Below, piece by piece: positions 16,185-24,475 of a DNA stretch of 64,000 bases (the first letter of the stretch is position 1; every line of letters begins with the position of its first letter). The notes under the pieces were generated by a model, which saw only the letters and a list, made by a program, of their open reading frames with translations, made no database searches and was not told the origin of the DNA. The DNA is taken from assembly GCF_014649875.1 (NCBI RefSeq), contig NZ_BMTW01000008.1, forward strand, positions 82,983-146,982, given 5' to 3'. The DNA comes from Streptomyces rubiginosohelvolus (GTDB lineage Bacteria; Actinomycetota; Actinomycetes; Streptomycetales; Streptomycetaceae). Made by a program: the position numbers and the translations under genes.

Positions 16185-17582
16185 ATGGCGTCGACAGGGG
16201 CAGTTCCCAACCTCGCCTTCCGTCAGCTGCGCGGACAGCGCTCCGCCGGGGAGTTCGCGGCGGCCGTCCGCAGAGCGGCCCGGGAGATCGGGGAGCAGGT
16301 CGCGTGCGACGCCCGGTACATCGGACGCGTGGAGTCCGGGGAGATCCGCTGCCCCAACTACGCCTACGAGCGCGTCTTCCTGCACATGTTCCCCGGGGCC
16401 TCCCTGACCGACCTGGGGTTCTCGGCCCGCGAGAGCGTACGGGGGCGGGGTGCCCGGGTCGTGTCGGAACCCCCGCCTCCGCCCGGAGCCGCGTCCCCGG
16501 GGCCGTCCCCCCACCCCCCGTCGCACCGCGACACCGATACCGACGACATCCCCGAGGAGAGCGACGTGCTGCGTCGCGTGTTCATGACGAGCGGCACCGC
16601 CACGGTGGCGGCCGCTTCCCTGGGTCTCGGCGGGGCGCCCGCCTCCGCCCGGGTCTCTCTGCCCACGCAGCGCCGGGTCGGCGAGGCGGAGGTGCTCGCC
16701 GTCGAGAAGGCCGTACGGGACATCCGGCTGCTGGACGACCGGCACGGCGGTGACGGGCTCTACCGGCGGGCCGCGCAGCCGCTGCGCGCGGCGTACGAGC
16801 TGCTGGACGCCGGGAGCACCGCGCGGCGCGCCACCTCGGACCGGCTGCACGCGGGCGCGGGTGAGCTGGCCATCTCGGTGGGGTGGCTGGCCCATGACTC
16901 GGGCCGCTTCGACGACGCCCGCTCGCACTACGCGGAGGCGCTGGCCACGGCGCGTCTTGCGGGGGACGCGGGGCTGGAGGCGCACGCGTTCTGCAACACG
17001 TCGTTCCTGGCCCGGGACGCGGGGCGGCCGCGCGAGGCGGTACGGGCGGCGGAGGCCGGCCAGCGGGCCGCCCGCACGCTGGGGTCGCCCCGGCTGCTGG
17101 CGCTGCTCGCGCTGCGGGAGGCGGGAGGCCGGGCGGGGCTCGGTGACCGTACGGGGTGCGACCGGGCGATCGGGCGGGCGCGGGCGGCGTTCGACCGGGG
17201 CGCCGCGGCGGGCGACCCGGAGTGGATGAGCTTCTTCCGGGAGGCGGAGCTGGAGCTGCTGGAGGCGCAGTGCTGGTCGGCGCTGGGCGACTGGTCGCGG
17301 GCGGCGCGGCACGGGCGGCGTGCGGTGGTGCTCCAGGACGCGCACTTCACCCGCAACCTCGCGCTGTACCGGGCCCAGCTCACGGGTGACCTGGCCCGGG
17401 CGGGCCGGGCGGACGAGGCGGCGGCGACGGGGCACCAGGTGCTGGATCTGCTGACCCGGGTGCAGTCGTCGCGGATCCGGGGGATGTTGGCGGGGGCGGC
17501 GGCGGTCCTGAAGCCCCGGACCGGGGCCGCGGAGGTTTCGTCGTTCCTGACCCGCCACGGATCCGGCCCGTCCGGCGCGTAG
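16185..17582 (+). CDS. XRE-type HTH / TPR-repeat regulatory protein
   Basis: 465 aa. An N-terminal domain (about residues 5-80, starting NLAFRQLRGQRSAGEFAAAV) resembles an XRE-like HTH. A Pro-rich linker and an Ala-rich hydrophobic stretch (about 140-165) follow, and then alpha-helical TPR-like repeats to the C-terminus, for example SRFDDARSHYAEALATARLAG-type helices. This architecture is shared by many Streptomyces regulators, including the NsdA/NsdB developmental repressors. I cannot assign it to a named one. Start is the ATG at 16185 preceded by GAGAGGGG. The C-terminal codons (GPSGA) resemble a decayed copy of the dispersed repeat located 40 bp further on. Confidence 0.75.
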   Translation: MASTGAVPNLAFRQLRGQRSAGEFAAAVRRAAREIGEQVACDARYIGRVESGEIRCPNYAYERVFLHMFPGASLTDLGFSARESVRGRGARVVSEPPPPPGAASPGPSPHPPSHRDTDTDDIPEESDVLRRVFMTSGTATVAAASLGLGGAPASARVSLPTQRRVGEAEVLAVEKAVRDIRLLDDRHGGDGLYRRAAQPLRAAYELLDAGSTARRATSDRLHAGAGELAISVGWLAHDSGRFDDARSHYAEALATARLAGDAGLEAHAFCNTSFLARDAGRPREAVRAAEAGQRAARTLGSPRLLALLALREAGGRAGLGDRTGCDRAIGRARAAFDRGAAAGDPEWMSFFREAELELLEAQCWSALGDWSRAARHGRRAVVLQDAHFTRNLALYRAQLTGDLARAGRADEAAATGHQVLDLLTRVQSSRIRGMLAGAAAVLKPRTGAAEVSSFLTRHGSGPSGA

Positions 17583-17623
17583 GGCGACGCCCCCTTCTTC
17601 AGCGCGTTCCGGGGCGCGCAAAC

Positions 17624-17653
17624 CCAGCCCGTCCGGCGTTTGAGGACGGAACC
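17624..17653 (+). repeat. Dispersed repeat copy 2, left arm of a 30-bp inverted repeat
   Basis: Core GTCCGGCGTTTGAGGACGG. All 30 bases are the perfect reverse complement of 17731-17760. The pair occupies the 240-bp space between two convergent genes, where a transcript from either side would form a 30-bp stem with a 77-nt loop. Confidence 0.9.
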
Positions 17654-17730
17654 GTTGAGCGCGTTCCCGGGTGCGCAGCAGGGTCTCCCCCGCCCCGGGG
17701 GTCCGTGAAGTCCCCGCCCACCGACCGCAG

Positions 17731-17760
17731 GGTTCCGTCCTCAAACGCCGGACGGGCTGG
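17731..17760 (-). repeat. Dispersed repeat copy 3, right arm of the inverted repeat
   Basis: Perfect reverse complement of 17624-17653. Together they may act as a bidirectional terminator for the TPR regulator and the phosphatase gene. The rest of 17583-17822 shows no ORF with coding features. Confidence 0.9.
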
Positions 17761-17822
17761 ATGTGGCGCGGGCGGGCCGAACGAGCAGGCACAGGCGCAA
17801 AAGGTGCGGGCGCCCCGCGAGG

Positions 17823-18419
17823 TCAGCGGTCCAGGTGGCCCGTGTCGTTCCAGCGTTCCACGGCCGGGAGGCCGTACGCCCAGCCCAGGACCGACAGCGA
17901 CGTCGGCTCCAGGCGGATCCGCGCGCCGAAGGACAGGTCCTCACCGAGCCAGCGGGCCCCCAGCGCCCGCAGAATGTGGCCGTGGGCGAAGACCAGCACG
18001 TCCCGGTCCGAAGACCGCGCCCACGCGACGATCTCGTCCGCGCGGGCGGTGACATCGGCGACGGACTCCCCGCCCGGCACCCCGTCCCGCCAGATCAGCC
18101 AGTCCGGCCGGTCCGCCTTGATCTCGGCCGGGGTCAGCCCCTCGTACGCCCCGTAGTCCCATTCCATCAGCGCGTCCCACCGCTCCGCCCGTTCCCCGAA
18201 CCCGGCGAGCCCGCAGGTCTCGGCGGCCCGGACGAGCGGGCTCGTGCGGACCTCGACGCCGGGCAGCCCCGCCCACGGCGCCCGGTGCAGCCGCTCGCCG
18301 AGCAGCTTCGCGCCCTCGCGGCCGCTGTCGAGGAGCGGGATGTCCGTCCTGCCGGTGTGGTTGCCCCGGACCGACCACTGGGTCTGGCCGTGCCGGGCGA
18401 GCAGGATGCGCGGTGCCAT
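17823..18419 (-). CDS. Histidine phosphatase family protein (phosphoglycerate-mutase-like)
   Basis: A 198-aa cytoplasmic enzyme of the histidine phosphatase superfamily. The phospho-acceptor motif LLARHGQT is at residues 5-12, with the partner Arg in RTSPLVRAAET, Glu in MEWDYGAYEG, and the second His in VFAHGHILR. The family includes acid phosphatases, alpha-ribazole phosphatase and SixA; the substrate cannot be read from sequence. The ATG at 18419 is preceded on the minus strand by GGGAGAG. It is convergent with the TPR gene and divergent from the PAP2-family gene (240 bp between starts). Confidence 0.9.
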   Translation of the reverse strand: MAPRILLARHGQTQWSVRGNHTGRTDIPLLDSGREGAKLLGERLHRAPWAGLPGVEVRTSPLVRAAETCGLAGFGERAERWDALMEWDYGAYEGLTPAEIKADRPDWLIWRDGVPGGESVADVTARADEIVAWARSSDRDVLVFAHGHILRALGARWLGEDLSFGARIRLEPTSLSVLGWAYGLPAVERWNDTGHLDR

Positions 18420-18659
18420 GAAGGCTCTCCCTGGAACGCTGGTGCTGGGTTCTTCCATCATCCCGTACCGGCCCGCCAGGCAACCTCCCGGCCCCGGCGG
18501 GCGTCCCACCCTGCGCAGTCCCCGGCCACGCATCGGACCACGGCGGGAGCGCTGCGTACGGGACGTCCGGAAGGGGACCCCCGGGGGATGCGGTGGCACG
18601 GAGTCGCCGTACGGTTGACCGTTCGCCGTCAGCCGCATGAACAATGGGGGAGCTACCGG

Positions 18660-19664
18660 ATGCCGCACGCCACCGCGCCGCCCGCGACCGGTCATCGGCC
18701 CCGCTGGTGGACGGAGCTGCCACTGATCGCGGTGGTGTACGCGCTGTATTCCGTGGGCCGCCTCCTGGTGCGCGGCGACGTGTCGACGGCGGTCGACAAC
18801 GGCCTGGCGATCCTCCGGTTCGAACAGACGCTGTACCTCAACGCCGAGCACCCGCTGAACCGTCTCTTCACCAGCACCCCGTCCATCGGCATACCCGCCG
18901 ACTTCGCGTACGCCTCCCTGCATTACGTGGTCACCCCGGCTGTCCTCGTCTGGATGTTCCGGCGCAGGTCGACGGCGTACCGGGCGGCCCGGGTCTGGCT
19001 GATGAACTCCACGCTGCTGGGTCTGGTCGGCTTCACGCTGATGCCGACCTGTCCGCCCCGGCTGCTGGACGCGAGCCACGGCTTCGTCGACACGATGGCG
19101 CTGTACAGCGCGTACGGCTGGTGGGGCGAGGGCGCGAGCGCGCCGCGCGGGCTGAGCGGGATGACCAACCAGTACGCGGCGATGCCGAGCCTGCACGTCG
19201 GCTGGTCGCTCTGGTGCGGGATCCTGTTGTGGCGGCACGGCCGCCACCCCCTCATACGGGCGGCGGGGATCGCCTATCCGCTGATCACCACGATCGTCGT
19301 GATGGGCACCGCCAATCACTACTTCCTGGACGCCGTCGCGGGCGCGGCCGTGATGGGCCTCGGGGCCCTGCTGGTGAAGCCCGTCATCCGGTTCGCCGAC
19401 GGGGTCAAGGCGCGGCTGGCCGGCGTCCTCCCCGACGGCCTCATCGGCGGCCGGAAGCGGGGCGGCGCGAGCACCGCCGCCGCGGCGATTCCGGCGACCG
19501 TGTCCCCGGATGTCAGTGCCGGGTGCAAGACTTCCACGGGTGAGCGAATCCCCGGCCAGCGGACCACCTCCGCAGATCCCCCCGGCACGGCAGTCGGCGG
19601 CGCGGCAGCCAGAGACGCCGCCGACGCGGACGCGAGCGACGACGCTCCGGCAGCGACTCGCTGA
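18660..19664 (+). CDS. PAP2 / AUR1-type membrane phosphatase or phosphotransferase
   Basis: A 334-aa integral membrane protein with about six helices. PAP2 superfamily motifs are TCPPRLL, the SLHVGW box in NQYAAMPSLHVGWSLW, and ANHYFLDAVAGA (His and Asp). These correspond to the PAP2_3 subgroup that includes yeast inositol phosphorylceramide synthase (AUR1). The likely role is transfer or removal of a lipid-linked phosphate group at the membrane; substrate is unknown. About 75 C-terminal residues are Ala/Asp/Pro-rich and overlap the start of the next gene by about 125 bp. The ATG at 18660 has GGGGGAG upstream. Confidence 0.85.
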   Translation: MPHATAPPATGHRPRWWTELPLIAVVYALYSVGRLLVRGDVSTAVDNGLAILRFEQTLYLNAEHPLNRLFTSTPSIGIPADFAYASLHYVVTPAVLVWMFRRRSTAYRAARVWLMNSTLLGLVGFTLMPTCPPRLLDASHGFVDTMALYSAYGWWGEGASAPRGLSGMTNQYAAMPSLHVGWSLWCGILLWRHGRHPLIRAAGIAYPLITTIVVMGTANHYFLDAVAGAAVMGLGALLVKPVIRFADGVKARLAGVLPDGLIGGRKRGGASTAAAAIPATVSPDVSAGCKTSTGERIPGQRTTSADPPGTAVGGAAARDAADADASDDAPAATR

Positions 19665-20805
19665 GCTGCGCGGCCCGTCCGTCGCACCGCACCCGCTGGA
19701 CGCCAGAGCCCTGGCCGCCCTCGCCGCCAACCCCGGCTGCAAGCGGCGGGCCCTGCTGGACGGCGCCGGGGTGGACAAGGGCGTGCTGGCCACCGCGCTC
19801 GGCTCACCCGCCCCCTTCGGGCAGTCCCAGTTCGCCTTCATGCGGGGCAACGCCTTCGAGGCGAAGGTCAAGGCCGACGGCGGCGCGGAGCTGCTGCGTC
19901 TGCTGTACGAGCGCCTGGGCGGCTCCTCGCCCGCCCCGGGCCCGGACGTCGCCACGCCCGATCTGAGCGCCGCCGGCCCCGAAGGCCGCGCCGCGCGCAC
20001 CGCGCTCGCCCTGCGGGAGGCCACGGCGGCAGGCGGCTGGGCGCTGCTGGACCACCCGATGCTGGCCCTGGAGGTGGCGGGCTCCCCCGCCTATCTGGAG
20101 CCCGACGCGGTGGTCGTGCACCCCGACGGCCGGTGGACGGTCGTCGAGATCAAGTCATTTCCCATGATCGACTCCTCCGCCGACGCGTCGAAGGTCGGCG
20201 CCGCCGCCCGGCAGGCCGCGGTGTACGTGCTGGCGCTGGAGCGGGTCGCCGCGGTCACCGAGCGTGCGGAGGTGGGTCAGCGGGTGCTGCTGGTCTGCCC
20301 CAAGGACTTCTCGAACCTGCCGACCGCCTCCGTCGTGGACGTACGCAAGCAGCGCGCGGTGACCCGCCGTCAGCTGACCCGGCTGACCCGGATCGAGGAC
20401 ATCGCGGCGGGGCTGCCGGAGGGGACGACGTTCGATCCGGCGTGCCCGTCCGAGGAGCTGGACGCGGCCGTGGCGGCGGTGCCCCCGGCGTACGCCCCGG
20501 AGTGCCTGGCCGCCTGCGAGCTGGCCTTCCACTGCCGGGCGAAGTCCCGGGCCGAGGGGGCGGTGGAGGCGCTGGGCCGCAGTGTCCGCGGTGAGCTGGG
20601 CGGGCTGACGACGGTGGCCGGGGTGCTGGCCGCCGCCGCGGGCAAGGAGGGCGATCCCGCCGATCCGACGGTCGCGGCGCTGCGCCGGGCCGCCGCCCTG
20701 CGGGCCGAGGCCCTGGAGAGCGCCGCCGTCCTGCGGGCCGACGCAGGGGAAGCCGCCTCCGTCGCGGGCGCCGGGACTCCGGAGGGCGCGGCCGCATGTC
20801 GCTGA
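19540..20805 (+). CDS. RecB/Cas4-type PD-(D/E)XK nuclease with predicted Fe-S cluster
   Basis: 421 aa if the GTG at 19540 is used; an ATG at 19510 is the alternative, and both starts overlap the preceding gene. The nuclease core reads EPDAVVV (Asp about 189) then VVEIKSF (Glu 203, Lys 205), the PD-(D/E)XK signature. One Cys lies early (NPGCKRR, about 67) and three lie near the end (CLAACELAFHC, about 322, 326, 332; CX3CX5C). That spacing is the [4Fe-4S] staple of Cas4, AddB and Dna2 nucleases. It is followed with a 10-bp overlap by a 538-aa gene and then an SF1 helicase. Likely DNA repair or end-processing, possibly defence. No cas genes are nearby. Confidence 0.85.
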   Translation: MSESPASGPPPQIPPARQSAARQPETPPTRTRATTLRQRLAELRGPSVAPHPLDARALAALAANPGCKRRALLDGAGVDKGVLATALGSPAPFGQSQFAFMRGNAFEAKVKADGGAELLRLLYERLGGSSPAPGPDVATPDLSAAGPEGRAARTALALREATAAGGWALLDHPMLALEVAGSPAYLEPDAVVVHPDGRWTVVEIKSFPMIDSSADASKVGAAARQAAVYVLALERVAAVTERAEVGQRVLLVCPKDFSNLPTASVVDVRKQRAVTRRQLTRLTRIEDIAAGLPEGTTFDPACPSEELDAAVAAVPPAYAPECLAACELAFHCRAKSRAEGAVEALGRSVRGELGGLTTVAGVLAAAAGKEGDPADPTVAALRRAAALRAEALESAAVLRADAGEAASVAGAGTPEGAAACR

Positions 20806-22412
20806 TCACCACCCTGGCCCGGCTGGAGGCCGTCGACTCCGGGCGCGCCCAGCCGCTCGCGACCGTCCGCCACCGTCATCTCACCGACCGGCCGCTGGTG
20901 CTGGTGCCGCTGACCACCGCCGGTGAGGCCGGGGCCCCGCTCGGGGCGCTGGTCGGCACGGACCGGGAGGCGCCCCGGCTGCTGGCCGTCGCCCAGCCGC
21001 GCGACCGGGACCTGCGGTTCGCGTTCCTGGCCGAGCTGGCGGAGGCGGTCCTGCCGCACATCGAGTCGTACGCGGACGTCGTCGAGCCCGCCGAACGCAA
21101 CGAGACGGATCCGGCGACCGGCAAGAAGACCAAGGTCGAGGTCGAGCTGTGCACGGACGCGGGCCAGCTGATCGTGCCGAGCCGGGCGGGCGTCGAGTTC
21201 GTCCGGCTGCTGGGCCGGTCCATGCGGTTCCGCCGCACCGCCGAGGACGATCCGGACACCCCGTATCCGGCCCCGGCCCGGGTGCCGCTGCTCGGCCGCT
21301 GGCTGACGCACTACGGGGAGCGGGCCCGGGTGCCCGGCTCCTCGCTCCTGCTGACCGCCACCGATCTGCTGAACCGGCACTGGGCGACCGGGCAGAGCAG
21401 CCTGGAGGACCAGCACCTGGGCGCGCTGCTGTCCTGGATCGACCCGCCGGCCGGCTCCTCGGGGGCCGAGGCGGCGCTGCGGGCGGAGCTGGCCCGGGAC
21501 GGGGAGGGCCAGTTGCTCTGCCCGCCGGCCGGTCCGGCGACCGACCCGGACTTCGACAACCGGCTCCTCGCCCCGGCGATCGAGCGGTACGACCGGGCGC
21601 GCACGGCGCTCGCCTCCGCCGAGGACGGGCTCGCCGCGGACGCCCGCCTGGGTGAGCTGAGCGGCGCCGAGCGGGAGATCCGTTCGCTGCTGGCGCGGGT
21701 CATGCTGCCGACCTGGGACGCGGTCTGGCGCGGTCTCGACCTGCTGCGGGAGCTGCCCGAGGGCTCCCGGGCCGAGGACCGCTGGACCCGGGACCGCTGG
21801 TCGTTCACCGCGCACCGTGACCGGGTGCGCTCGGGCGAGCCGCCGCAGCCGCGCCGCGACGACGCGGTGACGGCGGCGCAGAAGCTGGCCTCCCGGGAGA
21901 CCGCTCAGGCCCAGCTGGAGGCGCAGGAGGCGCTGGACGATCCGCTGGTGCTGGCGGGGCGGCGGCTGGCGGGCGAGGCGTTCCTCGGCACGGTGACGGA
22001 TGTGGAGATGACGTACACGGAGTCCAAGCGGCCCTCGCCGCGCCCGCTGGTCACCGTCCGCACGGACGAGCGACCGCATCTGGGCGAGCGGACGAAGGTC
22101 TACCGCTCGCTGGAGGGCAAGCCGCAGACGGCGGAGTTCGTGCGGGCCGAGGAGGAGCCGGACCAGGACGGCGACGTCCTGCTGGTGCTGCGGATCCTGG
22201 ACCGGATGGGCCGGGGCAAGGAGCCCGCGCCCGGTTCGGTGCCGGAGCCCGGGGACCGGATCGCCTGGACCCTGTTCGAGCACGACCAGCGCGGCGGGCC
22301 GAAGCTGCCGGACCCGGAGGAGACGCCGTGGACCCATGGCGGGCCGCCGGGCGCGGACGCCGCGACGCGTGCGGAGCAACCCGACCCCGTGACCCCGGAG
22401 GACCTGCTGTGA
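20796..22412 (+). CDS. Uncharacterised 538-aa protein in a nuclease-helicase operon
   Basis: Not recognised. The protein is soluble and acidic, with no signal peptide or membrane helix. A middle region rich in Ala/Glu/Arg helices (about residues 250-400) could form a stalk. The C-terminal part (about 400-500) contains TDVEMTYTESKRPSPRPLVTVRT and VPEPGDRIAWTLFEHDQ, which look like beta-rich, OB-fold-like strands. It starts inside the nuclease gene (10-bp overlap) and is followed 25 bp later by the helicase gene, so the three are surely co-translated. By position it could be the OB/stalk piece that in Dna2 lies between nuclease and helicase. That is inference, not homology. Confidence 0.8.
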   Translation: MSLITTLARLEAVDSGRAQPLATVRHRHLTDRPLVLVPLTTAGEAGAPLGALVGTDREAPRLLAVAQPRDRDLRFAFLAELAEAVLPHIESYADVVEPAERNETDPATGKKTKVEVELCTDAGQLIVPSRAGVEFVRLLGRSMRFRRTAEDDPDTPYPAPARVPLLGRWLTHYGERARVPGSSLLLTATDLLNRHWATGQSSLEDQHLGALLSWIDPPAGSSGAEAALRAELARDGEGQLLCPPAGPATDPDFDNRLLAPAIERYDRARTALASAEDGLAADARLGELSGAEREIRSLLARVMLPTWDAVWRGLDLLRELPEGSRAEDRWTRDRWSFTAHRDRVRSGEPPQPRRDDAVTAAQKLASRETAQAQLEAQEALDDPLVLAGRRLAGEAFLGTVTDVEMTYTESKRPSPRPLVTVRTDERPHLGERTKVYRSLEGKPQTAEFVRAEEEPDQDGDVLLVLRILDRMGRGKEPAPGSVPEPGDRIAWTLFEHDQRGGPKLPDPEETPWTHGGPPGADAATRAEQPDPVTPEDLL

Positions 22413-22437
22413 CCCCTGCCATCCGGGAGGACCTCCC

Positions 22438-23772
22438 GTGAGCACCGTCTTCGATCCGGGCGCGGAGGCGGCCCGTGCGACCGGCGCGATCCTCGACGAC
22501 ACCCTGCACGGCAGCAGCCGGGGCATCGTCGTGGACTCGCCCCCGGGCGCGGGCAAGTCGACGCTGGTGGTCCGGGCGGCCCTGGAGCTGGCCGCCGCCG
22601 GGCATCCGCTGATGGTGATCGCGCAGACGAACGCCCAGGTCGACGACCTGGTCGTACGGCTCGCGGAGAAAGATCCGGAGCTGCCGGTGGGGCGGCTGCA
22701 CAGCAGCGACTCCGACCCGTACGACAAGGTCCTGGACGGCCTCGCCAACGTCACCAAGTCGGCGAAGGCGGCCGATCTGGCCGGGCTCGACGTGGTGATC
22801 TCGACGGCCGCCAAGTGGGCGCACGTGAAGAACGTGGAGCCGTGGGGGCATGCGATCGTCGACGAGGCGTACCAGATGCGTTCGGACGCGCTGCTGGCCG
22901 TGGCCGGGCTGTTCGAGCGGGCGCTGTTCGTCGGGGACCCGGGTCAGCTGGACCCGTTCTCGATCGTGGGCGCGGACCAGTGGGCGGGGCTGAGCTACGA
23001 CCCCTCGGCGAGCGCGGTGTCCACGCTGCTCGCGCACAATCCGGAGCTGCCGCAGCACCGGCTTCCGGTGTCGTGGCGGCTCCCGGCGTCGGCGGCCCCG
23101 CTGGTGTCGGACGCGTTCTACCCGTACACGCCGTTCCGCAGCGGTACGGACCACGGGGACCGGAAGCTCTCCTTCGGGGTGGCGTCGGACGGGTCGGGGC
23201 CCGACCGGGTGCTGGACGAGGCGGCGGAGTCCGGATGGGGGCTGCTGGAGCTGCCCGCCCGGCACACCCCTCGGACGGACCCCGAGGCGGTACGGGCGGT
23301 GGCCCTGGTGGTCCGGCGGCTGCTGGACCGGGGCGGCGTCGCCACCAGCGAGCGGGCGGACGAGCCGGTGCCGGTGACGGCGGACCGGGTGGCGGTCGGC
23401 ACGGCCCACCGGGACCAGGCGGCCGCGGTGCGGGCGGCCCTCGCGGAGCTGGGCGTCACAGGCGTCGCGGTGGACACGGCGAACCGGCTCCAGGGCCGCG
23501 AGTTCGACGTCACGGTGGTGCTGCACCCCCTGTCGGGCCGTCCCGACGCCACGGCCTTCCACCTGGAGACGGGCCGCCTGTGCGTGCTGGCGTCCCGGCA
23601 CCGGCACGCCTGCGTCGTGGTGTGCCGGGAAGGGGTGGCGGACCTGCTGGACGAGCATCCGTCCACGGAGCCGGTCCAGCTGGGCGTCACGGTGAAGTTC
23701 CCCGACGGCTGGGAGGCCAACCACGCGGTGCTGGCCCATCTCGCGGAGCACCGGGTGCGCTGGAAGCCGTAA
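22438..23772 (+). CDS. Superfamily 1B (Dna2/UPF1-like) DNA/RNA helicase
   Basis: 444 aa, short for the family, essentially only the two RecA-like domains. Motif I is PPGAGKST (Lys about 40) and motif Ia is MVIAQTNAQVDDLV. Motif II is VDEAY (Asp-Glu about 142-143) and motif III is VGDPGQLDPF. Motif IV/V includes TANRLQGREFDVTVV and motif VI is LASRHRHACVVV. The ordering is as in Dna2/UPF1/AAA_12 proteins. No nuclease or zinc domain is fused. The GTG at 22438 follows a GGGAGG box. It is third gene of the operon begun by the Fe-S nuclease, suggesting a split Dna2-like helicase-nuclease. Confidence 0.88.
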   Translation: MSTVFDPGAEAARATGAILDDTLHGSSRGIVVDSPPGAGKSTLVVRAALELAAAGHPLMVIAQTNAQVDDLVVRLAEKDPELPVGRLHSSDSDPYDKVLDGLANVTKSAKAADLAGLDVVISTAAKWAHVKNVEPWGHAIVDEAYQMRSDALLAVAGLFERALFVGDPGQLDPFSIVGADQWAGLSYDPSASAVSTLLAHNPELPQHRLPVSWRLPASAAPLVSDAFYPYTPFRSGTDHGDRKLSFGVASDGSGPDRVLDEAAESGWGLLELPARHTPRTDPEAVRAVALVVRRLLDRGGVATSERADEPVPVTADRVAVGTAHRDQAAAVRAALAELGVTGVAVDTANRLQGREFDVTVVLHPLSGRPDATAFHLETGRLCVLASRHRHACVVVCREGVADLLDEHPSTEPVQLGVTVKFPDGWEANHAVLAHLAEHRVRWKP

Positions 23773-23879
23773 GGGGTGGCCGGCCGGCGGAGCTCAGGGA
23801 CGACAGGCCCCGAGGCGCTCTTGCGCGGGGTTGGACAATGGAGGGTGGCCGTCCTGGCCGTGCGAGGGAGGAACAGCAC

Positions 23880-24221
23880 ATGACAGAGTCCGAGCGGAAC
23901 GAACGGCAGCGGCTGCGCCCCGCGCCCCTGCTCTTCGAGCCGTCTCAGGCCACGGCGGACCCGGAGCACTTCTTCGACCTGGAGTCGCTGGAGGACCCGC
24001 GTGAGCTGCTGGCCCGGGCGACCGAGCTGACGCAGGCCTTCCGGGCGGCGACGGACCGGTCGGTGGAGTTCCAGGCGATGGCGGCGGCGCAGCTCGCCGA
24101 CCCGCGCCGGTTCGACCGGCTGACCGCGGCGGACGTCGCGGAGCGCGCGGAGTGGACCGAGGACTATGCGAAGAAGATGATCGAGTTCGGCCGCTCGCTG
24201 CTGGACTCCCCGAGAGCCTGA
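23880..24221 (+). CDS. Small conserved hypothetical protein, 113 aa
   Basis: Unrecognised acidic, helical protein without signal peptide. It contains FDLESLEDPRELLARATEL and a C-terminal region ADVAERAEWTEDYAKKMIEF. It starts at an ATG preceded by GGGAGG, 107 bp after the helicase gene in the same orientation. It may be part of the same transcription unit or have its own promoter. Confidence 0.75.
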   Translation: MTESERNERQRLRPAPLLFEPSQATADPEHFFDLESLEDPRELLARATELTQAFRAATDRSVEFQAMAAAQLADPRRFDRLTAADVAERAEWTEDYAKKMIEFGRSLLDSPRA

Positions 24222-24272
24222 CGCACGGGGGACGAGCCCACGAGCCCGGCAGCCCAACCCCGTGGCCTACTG

Positions 24273-24311
24273 GGCTTCCGGGGCTTCCGGAGTCTTCCGG
24301 AGTCTTCGGGG
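24273..24311. repeat. Short imperfect tandem repeat
   Basis: Four imperfect 9-10 bp units of the type GCTTCCGGA / GTCTTCCGGA in the 254-bp gap between the small conserved gene and the next ORF. Nothing else is evident in that gap. Confidence 0.6.
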
Positions 24312-24475
24312 CCGATGTGGCCGGTGGGACGGCCGGGGCAGGTGCTGCGCCGTCAGGCCGGGGGTCAGGTCCCGTGGCATATTCCGGCGGGCAAGATACC
24401 CCTCCCTCTCCTCGCCTGTCCCGGTTTCCGGCAACTCTCGGAATCAGTTCCGTCACTCCCGGTAGACCTTGCTTC

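Noticed and set aside
19540..20805. CRISPR-associated Cas4
   Set aside because: No cas1/cas2, effector or repeat array is anywhere in the window. The operon partners point to a repair-type helicase-nuclease.
24273..24311. CRISPR-like short repeats
   Set aside because: Units are 9-10 bp without spacers; this is a simple imperfect tandem repeat.
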